This document shows positions 7,901 to 15,003 of a stretch of DNA of 64,000 bases, piece after piece (position 1 is the stretch's first letter; every line of letters starts with the position of its first letter). The translations under genes were made by a program, and so were the position numbers. A model generated the notes under the pieces. That model searched no databases, was not told the origin of the DNA, and saw only the letters and a program-made list of their open reading frames with translations. Source of the stretch: Streptomyces griseus subsp. griseus (lineage in GTDB: Bacteria; Actinomycetota; Actinomycetes; Streptomycetales; Streptomycetaceae); contig NZ_JOJE01000001.1 in assembly GCF_000720255.1 (NCBI RefSeq), forward strand, positions 1-64,000, in the 5' to 3' direction.

Positions 7901-9038
7901 CGGGGACCTCCATCTCGATCGTGGTGCCCTTGCCGGGCGCCGATTGCACCGTCAGGGTGCCGCCCACGCCGCTCGCCCGGTCCCGCATGGAGACCAGGCC
8001 CAGGTGGCGTCCGGCTCTGCGTATCGACCGCGGGTCGAAGCCGGAGCCGTCGTCCGTGACGCGCAGGACTGCGCCGCCGGCGCGCTTGTCCAGGGTGACG
8101 TCCACGAGGGACGCCCCGGAGTGGCGCAGGGCGTTGTGCAGCGCCTCCTGGGCGACCCTCAGGACGGCCTCCTCCTGGGCGGCCGGCAGGGCGCGGACGC
8201 CGGAGCCGGCGAAGGTCACGTGGGCACTGTGGGCGCGGTCGAGGACCTGGATCTGGGTGCGGAGGGTGGCCACGAGGCCGTCCTCGTCCAGCGCGGCCGG
8301 CCGCAACTCGACGACGGCCGCGCGCAGTTCGTCCGCGGCCTCGGCGGCGAGGGCGGCCACCTGGTGCAGCTCGCCCTTGGCCCGGGCGGGGTCGCGGTCG
8401 ACGAGGGCGGCGGCGGCCTGGGCGGTCAGGCGCAGGGAGAACAGCTTCTGGCTGACGGCGTCGTGCAGTTCGTGGGCGAGGCGGGAGCGTTCCTCGGCGA
8501 TGGTGAGTTCGCGGCTGCGTTCGTAGAGGCGGGCGTTGGTGAGGGCGATGGCCGCGTGCTGGGCGAGGATGGCGAGCAGTGCCTCGTCGTCCTCGGTGAA
8601 GCCGCAGCCGCCCTCGGGTTTCGGACAGGTCTTGTTGGCGAGGAACAGGGCGCCGATGACCTCGTCGCCGTCGCGGATGGGCAGGCCCAGGAAGTCGGAC
8701 ATCTCGGGGTGGGCGGAGGGCCAGCCCTCGAAGCGGGGGTCCTTGCGTACGTCGGCGAGCCGCTCGGGCCGGGCCTCCTGGAGCATGGCCGCGAGGATGC
8801 CGTGCTGGCGCGGGAGGGGCCCGATGGCCCGCCACTGCTCCTCGCTGACGCCGTCGACGACGAACTGGGCGAAGCCGCCGTGGTCGTCGGGGACGCCGAG
8901 CGCCGCGTACTGCGCGTCGAGCAGCTCACGGGCCGAGGCGACGATCGTCTTCAGGACGTCGCGCACCTCCAGGTGCCTGCTCATGGCCAGCAGCGCGGAG
9001 CTGACCGCGGCCAGGCCGGACGTCGGGCGATGACTCAT
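7893..9038 (-). CDS. GAF-domain sensor histidine kinase
   Basis: 381-residue cytoplasmic kinase without membrane helices. A GAF domain covers about 20-172; its FLGLPIRDGDEVIGALFLANK stretch resembles GAF domains of the actinobacterial DevS/DosS group, but I cannot assign a ligand. A HisKA_3 dimerisation domain follows, with phospho-acceptor H192 in AHELHDAVSQ, then an HATPase domain (about 280-378; NALRHSGAS, DDGSGFDP, HLGLVSMRDRA). It is the first gene of a two-gene operon and divergent from the SDR gene across a repeat-rich 237-bp gap. Confidence 0.93.
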   Translation of the reverse strand: MSHRPTSGLAAVSSALLAMSRHLEVRDVLKTIVASARELLDAQYAALGVPDDHGGFAQFVVDGVSEEQWRAIGPLPRQHGILAAMLQEARPERLADVRKDPRFEGWPSAHPEMSDFLGLPIRDGDEVIGALFLANKTCPKPEGGCGFTEDDEALLAILAQHAAIALTNARLYERSRELTIAEERSRLAHELHDAVSQKLFSLRLTAQAAAALVDRDPARAKGELHQVAALAAEAADELRAAVVELRPAALDEDGLVATLRTQIQVLDRAHSAHVTFAGSGVRALPAAQEEAVLRVAQEALHNALRHSGASLVDVTLDKRAGGAVLRVTDDGSGFDPRSIRRAGRHLGLVSMRDRASGVGGTLTVQSAPGKGTTIEMEVPGG

Positions 9039-9106
9039 GCACTCACGGTACCGGCGGGGTCCGACGGGGGGGATCGGACCTGTGGCGGCCTCCGACTGGG
9101 TCGGGG

Positions 9107-9196
9107 GACCTAGGACCTGCCTTCGGAAGGTCTGGGCCGCAGGTCCCAGGAGTTGCGGCGTAGGGCGAAGGGACCCGGGGGTTCGGGACCCGGGGC
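9107..9196. promoter_or_regulatory. Repeated GGACC motifs between kinase and SDR genes
   Basis: Inverted copies GGACCTGC (9114-9121) and GCAGGTCC (9140-9147) are followed by a direct repeat GGGACCCGGGG (9171-9181 and 9186-9196). They sit in the divergent promoter region, where the adjacent NarL-type regulator might bind. GGGAC-type half-sites recall DevR/DosR boxes, but the match is loose. Confidence 0.35.
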
Positions 9197-9275
9197 CGAG
9201 GTGGAGGGGGTGGGGCGGTTCCTAGGTTGAGGGGACCGCCGGGTCGGAGGCGGGCTGGACGAGGGGACGGTTGTC

Positions 9276-9974
9276 ATGCCGGTAGCGATCATCACGGGGG
9301 CCTCGAAGGGCCTGGGCCGGGCGCTCGGAGAGGCGCTGGCCGCGCGGGGCTGGGATCTGGTGCTGGACGCCAGGACGGCGCACGTACTGAAGGAGACGGA
9401 GGCGGTGCTGGCGGCGCGCGGGGCGCGGGTGACGGCCCTGCCCGGCGATGTCACGGACGCCGCGCACCGGGCGGAGCTGGTGGCGGCGGCCCGGCGGTTG
9501 GGCGGGGTCGACCTGGTGGTGAACAACGCGAGCGCGCTGGGGGCGGAGCCGTTGGTACGGCTGGAGGTGCTGTCGCTGGAGGGGCTGCGGAGGGCGTTGG
9601 AGGTGAACGTGGTGGCCGCGCTGGGCCTCGTCCAGGAGGCGCTGCCGCTGCTGCGGGCGTCACGGGCGGGCGCGGTGATCGCGGTCAGCTCGGACGCGGC
9701 CGCCGAGGCGTACGAGACGTGGGGCGGGTACGGGGCGTCGAAGGCGGCCCTGGACCATCTGACGGCGGTGCTGGGCGAGGAGGAGCCGGGGCTGCGGGTG
9801 TGGGCGGTCGATCCCGGGGACATGGCCACGGACCTGTACGCGGCGGCCGTACCGGACGACGACGATCCGCGGCCGGACCCGGGCAGTGTGGTGCCCGCCT
9901 TCCTGCGGCTGCTGGACGAGCGCCCGGCGAGCGGGCGCTACGGGGCGCCGTCGCTACTGAAGGACCTGCGATGA
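9276..9974 (+). CDS. Short-chain dehydrogenase/reductase
   Basis: 232-residue classical SDR. NAD(P)-binding motif TGASKGLGRA begins at about residue 7, NNAS lies in mid-protein, a catalytic Ser is in AVSSDAA, and the Tyr/Lys pair is in YGASKAALDH. Substrate unknown. The stop overlaps the start of the QueA-like gene (ATGA at 9971-9974), so the two proteins are probably made together. Nothing else links them to a known pathway. Confidence 0.9.
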   Translation: MPVAIITGASKGLGRALGEALAARGWDLVLDARTAHVLKETEAVLAARGARVTALPGDVTDAAHRAELVAAARRLGGVDLVVNNASALGAEPLVRLEVLSLEGLRRALEVNVVAALGLVQEALPLLRASRAGAVIAVSSDAAAEAYETWGGYGASKAALDHLTAVLGEEEPGLRVWAVDPGDMATDLYAAAVPDDDDPRPDPGSVVPAFLRLLDERPASGRYGAPSLLKDLR

Positions 9975-11077
9975 CTCTGGCGGTGAGGGTGCCGGAGGGG
10001 CTGTCCGCGCGGGTGCCGGCGGAACAGCGCGGGCCCGGGCTGGAGCGGGACGCCGTACGGCTGCTGGTGTCGCGGGGGACGGAGGTGTCGCACCACACGT
10101 TCGCGGAGCTGCCGCGGCTGCTGCGGGCGGGGGACCTGTTGGTCGTGAACACCTCCCCCACGCTGGCGGCCGCGGTGGACGGCGATGTCGGGCACGCGCG
10201 CGTGGTGGTGCATTTCTCCACGCGCGGGGACGACGGGCGGTGGGCGGTCGAGCTGCGCGATCCGGACGAGAAGGGAACCACGCGCGCGCGTGCGGGCGGG
10301 CCCGCGGGGACCGAGGTGCGGCTGCGCGGGGGCGTACGGCTGGTGCTGGAGGAGCCGCTGAGCCCGGGCAGCGGGCGGCTGTGGTGGGCGTGCGTGGCCG
10401 CGGGGGCGGTGGGTGGGTTGCTGCGGGAGCACGGGCGGCCCATTCGTTACTCCTATACGGAGCGGGATCAGCCGCTGTCGGTGTACCAGACGGTGTTCGC
10501 GCTGCCGGGCGCCGACGGGGCGGGCAGTGCGGAGATGCCGAGTGCGGGGCGGCCGTTCACGGCGCGGCTGGTGGCGGAGCTGGTGAGCCGGGGTGTGCGG
10601 TTCGCGCCGATCGCGCTGCACACCGGGGTGGCCTCGGCGGAGGCGCACGAGTCGCCGTATCCGGAGCGGTTCGCGGTGCCGGAGGCGTCGGCGCGGCTGA
10701 TCAATGCCGTGCGGGCCGGAGAAGGGCGGGTCGTCGCCGTCGGGACGACCGCCGTGCGGGCCGTGGAGTCGGCCACGGGGGACGACGGGGTGGTCCGGGC
10801 CGCCGAGGGCTGGACGGATCTGGTGGTGACGCCCGAGCGGGGCGTGCGGGTGGTGGACGGACTGCTGACGGGGCTGCACGAACCGGAGGCCTCGCATCTG
10901 CTGATGCTGAAGGCGGTGGCGGGACGGGCGGCGGTGGGCCGGGCGTACGAGGAGGCCGTGCGCGGGCTCTACCTGTGGCACGAGTTCGGGGACGTGCATC
11001 TCCTCCTGCCGCAGGAGAGCCCGACAAGGGTCCCTCATAACCCTCACGCAGAGCATTGCTCCAGCAACTACTGGTGA
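9971..11077 (+). CDS. Divergent QueA-like S-adenosylmethionine:tRNA ribosyltransferase-isomerase family protein
   Basis: 368 residues with the overall QueA layout: AGDLLVVNTSPT (QueA has NNTRV), YQTVFALPGA, PSAGRPFT (QueA PTAGLHF), IALHTGVA (QueA LHVGAGTF), VAVGTTAVRAVES and a C-terminal LLTGLHEPEASHLLMLKAVAG. Genuine QueA adds the epoxycyclopentanediol group in queuosine synthesis. Several signature residues differ here and no tgt, queC-F or queG gene is in view, so that function is doubtful. The last about 20 residues (after DVHLLLP) look like an unusual extension. Start ATG overlaps the SDR stop. Confidence 0.8.
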   Translation: MTLAVRVPEGLSARVPAEQRGPGLERDAVRLLVSRGTEVSHHTFAELPRLLRAGDLLVVNTSPTLAAAVDGDVGHARVVVHFSTRGDDGRWAVELRDPDEKGTTRARAGGPAGTEVRLRGGVRLVLEEPLSPGSGRLWWACVAAGAVGGLLREHGRPIRYSYTERDQPLSVYQTVFALPGADGAGSAEMPSAGRPFTARLVAELVSRGVRFAPIALHTGVASAEAHESPYPERFAVPEASARLINAVRAGEGRVVAVGTTAVRAVESATGDDGVVRAAEGWTDLVVTPERGVRVVDGLLTGLHEPEASHLLMLKAVAGRAAVGRAYEEAVRGLYLWHEFGDVHLLLPQESPTRVPHNPHAEHCSSNYW

Positions 11078-11162
11078 GACCGACGCACGGGCGATGTGAG
11101 GCCGCACATAGGGCGCAGGTCACGTACGAAAGTGCCTAGGAGATACATAACCCCCAATTGAG

Positions 11163-11192
11163 CGGGACAGACAGCCTGGTCTGTCCCGTTTT
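11163..11192 (+). terminator. Intrinsic terminator
   Basis: A 10-bp perfect stem (CGGGACAGAC at 11163-11172, GTCTGTCCCG at 11179-11188) is followed by TTTT. It ends the SDR/QueA-like operon. Confidence 0.85.
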
Positions 11193-11377
11193 GTCTGCCA
11201 TCGGTCCACTACTCGGCTTCGTACGTCACATCATTGCCTCCGGATTTTGCGGCCGCTAAGAATGGCTCTCGTCGCTCAGCGCCGCGGTCTTCCGCCGCGG
11301 CGTTCGTGCAGCAAGCACACTCATGTCCCCGACGGACGAAGAGCGACCTCCGCGCTATTCGAAGAGGTCCATCTGCC

Positions 11378-12163
11378 ATGCCCAAGAACTTCCTTACTCG
11401 TGTCAACAGTCCCGCGCTGACCCTGCACCACAAGATCGCGTTCGCCGGAGTCACCACCCTCGGTGCCGCCGCCCTCGCCTTCTCGGTGGTCCCGGCCGAC
11501 GCCCGGACGACCACGAGCGAGGTGGTCTCCTCGGCTCAGGTGGCCCACAGCGCGCCGAAGGACGTCAAGGCCGGCGTCACCGGCCAGCTCGCGAGCGAGA
11601 CCGCGAAGATCGACGCCATCGAGGCGCAGAAGAAGGCTCACGAGAAGGCCTCGACCGCGGCCGCCGCGAAGAAGGCCGCCGCGCAGGCCGCCGCCAAGAA
11701 GAAGGCGGAGGCCGCCGCGAAGAAGAAGGCCGCCGCGCAGGCCGCCGCGAAGAAGAAGGCCGAGGCCGCGCACAAGGCCAAGGCGGCCGCCGGCCGCTCC
11801 GCCAAGCGCGCCGCGGTCAAGCCCATCGCCGCCAAGAGCTACTCCAACAACCTCGACGGCTGGATCCGCGAGTCGCTCGCCATCATGAAGAAGCACGGCA
11901 TCCCGGGCTCCTACAACGGCATCAAGCGCAACGTCCTGCGCGAGTCCTCCGGCAACCCGAACGCCATCAACAACTGGGACATCAACGCCATCAACGGCAT
12001 CCCGTCCAAGGGCCTGCTCCAGGTGATCCCGCCGACGTTCGCCGCGTACCACGTCGCCGGCACTTCCTGGAACATCTACGACCCGGTCGCCAACATCACC
12101 GCGGCCTGCAACTACGCGGCCGACAAGTACGGCTCCATGGACAACGTCAACAGCGCGTACTGA
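11378..12163 (+). CDS. Secreted lytic transglycosylase (SLT domain)
   Basis: 261 residues. A signal peptide-like N-terminus (about 1-45, hydrophobic IAFAGVTTLGAAALAFSVVP then ADA) is followed by a Lys/Ala-rich helical spacer (about 85-145). The C-terminal SLT domain (about 155-261) has the catalytic glutamate in NVLRESSGNPNAIN and the GLLQVIPPTFAAY motif. It cleaves peptidoglycan glycan strands outside the membrane. ATG 11378 is chosen because GAAGAGG lies about 10 bases before it; upstream in-frame codons give no plausible signal peptide. The long leader (11193-11377) does not match the ydaO c-di-AMP riboswitch as far as I can judge. Confidence 0.9.
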   Translation: MPKNFLTRVNSPALTLHHKIAFAGVTTLGAAALAFSVVPADARTTTSEVVSSAQVAHSAPKDVKAGVTGQLASETAKIDAIEAQKKAHEKASTAAAAKKAAAQAAAKKKAEAAAKKKAAAQAAAKKKAEAAHKAKAAAGRSAKRAAVKPIAAKSYSNNLDGWIRESLAIMKKHGIPGSYNGIKRNVLRESSGNPNAINNWDINAINGIPSKGLLQVIPPTFAAYHVAGTSWNIYDPVANITAACNYAADKYGSMDNVNSAY

Positions 12164-12191
12164 GGCAGCCGCGGACCTCAGCCGTGAACAC

Positions 12192-12230
12192 CGAAGGGCG
12201 GCCCCCACCTGACAGGGGGGCCGCCCTTCG
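12192..12230. terminator. Bidirectional terminator hairpin
   Basis: A 15-bp perfect stem (CGAAGGGCGGCCCCC at 12192-12206, its complement at 12216-12230) lies between the convergent transglycosylase and FHA-ABC genes. No T-tract. Confidence 0.85.
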
Positions 12231-12246
12231 GGACGTACGCAGGCGA

Positions 12247-14769
12247 CTACTTGCGCATGACCTCGGGCTCGTGGCGGCGCAGGAAGCGGGCCACGAAGAA
12301 GCCGCAGATCACGCCGAGGGCGATCAGGGCGGCCATGTCCATGCTCCAGGCGCCGAGGGTGTGGTCCCACAGCGGGTCGTTGTCACCGGCCGTCTCGGGC
12401 GGGCTGATCTTGTTGAAGTCCAGCGTGGCACCGGCCGCGGCGACCGCCCAGCGCGAGGGCATCAGGTACGAGAACTCGTTGACGCCGATCGAGCCGTGCA
12501 GCGTGAACAGGCAGCCCGTGAAGACGACCTGGATGATCGCGAACATGACCAGCAGCGGCATGGTCTTCTCGGCGGTCTTCACCAGCGAGGAGATGATCAG
12601 GCCGAACATCATCGAGGTGAAGCCCAGCGCCATGATCGGGATCGAGAGCTCGATCATGGTGGCGCTGCCGAGGACCAGACCCTCCTGCGGGATCTCCCGG
12701 CTGGCGAAGCCGATCACACCGACCAGCAGGCCCTGGAACACGGTGATCATGCCGAGCACGAACACCTTGGACATCAGGTACGCCGACCGTGACAGGCCGG
12801 TCGCGCGCTCCCGCTCGTAGATGACCCGTTCCTTGATCAGCTCACGGACGGAGTTCGCGGCACCGGCGAAGCAGGCGCCGACCGCGAGGATCAGCAGGAC
12901 CGTGGTGGCGGTGCCGTTGGGGATGATCCGGCCGGTCTGCGCGTTGGCGCCATTGGGCAGCAGACCCTTGTCCGCGTCGATGAGCAGGCTCACCGCGCCG
13001 AGGACGGCCGGGAGGATCACCATCAGGGCCAGGAAACCCTTGTCGGAGGCGATCACCGAGACGTAGCGGCGCACCAGGGTGACGAACTGCGACATCCAGC
13101 CCTGTGGCTTCGGCGGCTTCATCGCCTGCATCGGCGGTACCTGTACGGACTGCGGTGCGACCGCGTCGATGTCCGCTGCGTACATCTGGTAGTGCTGCGA
13201 GCCCCTCCAGCGCCCCGCCCAGTCGTAGTCGCGGTAGTTCTCGAAGGCGGAGAAGACGTCGGCCCAGGTGTCGTAGCCGAAGAAGTTCAGCGCCTCATCG
13301 GGCGGGCCGAAGTAGGCGACGCTGCCGCCGGGCGCCATCACGAGCAGCTTGTCGCAGATCGCGAGTTCGGCCACCGAGTGGGTGACGACGAGGACCGTAC
13401 GGCCGTCGTCGGCCAAGGCGCGCAGCAGCTGCATGACGTCGCGGTCCATGCCCGGGTCGAGGCCGGAGGTCGGCTCGTCCAGGAAGATCAGCGACGGCTT
13501 GGTCAGCAGCTCCAGGGCGACCGAGACGCGCTTGCGCTGGCCGCCGGAGAGGGAGGTGACCTTCTTGTCCTTGTGGGGGTCGAGCTTGAGCTCGCGCAGC
13601 ACCTCGTCGATGCGGGCCTGGCGCTCGGCGCCCGTGGTGTCGGCGGGGAAGCGCAGCTTGGCCGCGTACTTGAGGGCCTTCTTGACGGTCAGCTCCTTGT
13701 GCAGGATGTCGTCCTGCGGGACCAGACCGATGCGCTGACGCAGCTCGGCGAACTGCTTGTAGAGGTTCCGGTTGTCGTACAGGACCTCGCCCTGGTCGGC
13801 GGGCCGGTAGCCGGTGAGCGCCTTCAGCAGGGTCGACTTGCCGGAGCCGGACGGACCGATGACCGCGATCAGCGACTTCTCCGGGACGCCGAAGGAGACG
13901 TCCTTGAGGATCTGCTTGCCGCCGTCGACGGTGACGGTCAGGTGGCGGGCCGAGAAGGACACCTCACCGGTGTCGACGAACTCCTCGAGCCGGTCACCGA
14001 CGATCCGGAAGGTCGAGTGACCGACGCCGACGATGTCGGTCGGGCCGAGCAGCTGCGAGCCGCCCTTGGCGATCGGCTGACCGTTGACGTACGTGCCGTT
14101 GTGCGAGCCGAGGTCGCGGATCTCCATGCGACCGTCGGGCGTCGAGTGGAACTCGGCGTGGTTGCGGGAGACCTGCAGGTCGGAGACGACCAGGTCATTC
14201 TCCAGGGCACGGCCGATGCGCATCACGCGGCCGAAGGAGAACTGGTGGAACGTCGTCGGGCTGCGGTCGCCGTAGACCGGCGGCGCCCCCGCGCCACCAC
14301 CGGGGCCCTGCTGCTGCGGGATGTGCGCGGCGGCCTGCTGCGGCTGCTGCCAGCCGGCCTGCGGCGCCGGCTGCTGCGGCGGCGCCTGCTGCGCCCAGCC
14401 GGCGTTCGCGCCCTGTGCGGCGAACGGCTGTTGGGGCTGGGCCTGGGGCGTGGCGACGGCGGCCGCGGCGCCGGAGAGGTTCAGTCGCGGTCCGTCGGTC
14501 GCGTTGCCCAGGTGCACCGCCGAGCCGGGGCCGACCTCCAACTGCTGGATACGCTGCCCCTGCGCGAAGGTGCCGTTGGTGCTGCCGTGGTCCTCGATGA
14601 CCCAACTACGGCCGTTGAAGCTGACCGTGGCGTGGCGCCAGGAGACCCTGGCGTCGTCGAGCACGATGTCGCCCTGCGGATCACGTCCGAGGGTGTATGG
14701 CCTGGACGGGTCGAGCGTCCAGGTCCGTCCATTCAATTCCAGTACGAGTTCCGGCACTCCATGCCCCAC
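12247..14769 (-). CDS. ABC-2 exporter with two N-terminal FHA domains
   Basis: 840-residue single-chain transporter. FHA1 (about 20-95: YTLGRDPQGDIVLDD, GSTNGTF) is followed by a Gln/Pro/Ala-rich linker, then FHA2 (about 180-250: GRALENDLVVSD, LGSHNGTYVNG). The nucleotide-binding domain (about 270-490) has Walker A GPSGSGKS, signature LSGGQRKRVS and Walker B IFLDEPTSGLDPG. A C-terminal six-helix ABC-2 permease (about 570-835) completes it. The architecture is that of mycobacterial Rv1747, whose FHA domains are bound after phosphorylation by a Ser/Thr kinase, so kinase control is likely. GTG 14769 follows GGGGGA. Divergent from the streptophobe-like gene. Substrate unknown; a cell-wall or lipid component is inferred. 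Confidence 0.92.
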   Translation of the reverse strand: MGHGVPELVLELNGRTWTLDPSRPYTLGRDPQGDIVLDDARVSWRHATVSFNGRSWVIEDHGSTNGTFAQGQRIQQLEVGPGSAVHLGNATDGPRLNLSGAAAAVATPQAQPQQPFAAQGANAGWAQQAPPQQPAPQAGWQQPQQAAAHIPQQQGPGGGAGAPPVYGDRSPTTFHQFSFGRVMRIGRALENDLVVSDLQVSRNHAEFHSTPDGRMEIRDLGSHNGTYVNGQPIAKGGSQLLGPTDIVGVGHSTFRIVGDRLEEFVDTGEVSFSARHLTVTVDGGKQILKDVSFGVPEKSLIAVIGPSGSGKSTLLKALTGYRPADQGEVLYDNRNLYKQFAELRQRIGLVPQDDILHKELTVKKALKYAAKLRFPADTTGAERQARIDEVLRELKLDPHKDKKVTSLSGGQRKRVSVALELLTKPSLIFLDEPTSGLDPGMDRDVMQLLRALADDGRTVLVVTHSVAELAICDKLLVMAPGGSVAYFGPPDEALNFFGYDTWADVFSAFENYRDYDWAGRWRGSQHYQMYAADIDAVAPQSVQVPPMQAMKPPKPQGWMSQFVTLVRRYVSVIASDKGFLALMVILPAVLGAVSLLIDADKGLLPNGANAQTGRIIPNGTATTVLLILAVGACFAGAANSVRELIKERVIYERERATGLSRSAYLMSKVFVLGMITVFQGLLVGVIGFASREIPQEGLVLGSATMIELSIPIMALGFTSMMFGLIISSLVKTAEKTMPLLVMFAIIQVVFTGCLFTLHGSIGVNEFSYLMPSRWAVAAAGATLDFNKISPPETAGDNDPLWDHTLGAWSMDMAALIALGVICGFFVARFLRRHEPEVMRK

Positions 14770-15003
14770 TGAGTAGTCCCCCGAGTTACCCCCATCGCAG
14801 GGAGTCTAGGGATGTCGAACATCGTCGGGAACTATTTCAGGCGCGGCCCCCTGACCGAAAGTCGGGCCTTGTGAAGACCGCGTACGGCCGCATCTACCGA
14901 TCCCGTTGACGGGGTTGAAACCCGGCCGGAGAGTGGTAAAGGCACGCGAGGGGGACATGCGCGGCAACCGCGTCGCGCAGGGCCGCGGATCGGGGGGTCT
15001 GCC

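Noticed and set aside
11193..11377. ydaO (c-di-AMP) riboswitch in front of the lytic transglycosylase
   Set aside because: Cell-wall lytic genes often carry one, but the conserved strings are not seen in this leader.
13192..14772. Long antisense reading frame of 526 codons opposite the FHA-ABC gene
   Set aside because: It is the mirror of a well-supported gene, with composition set by GC bias in the third position. No motif, start signal or family.
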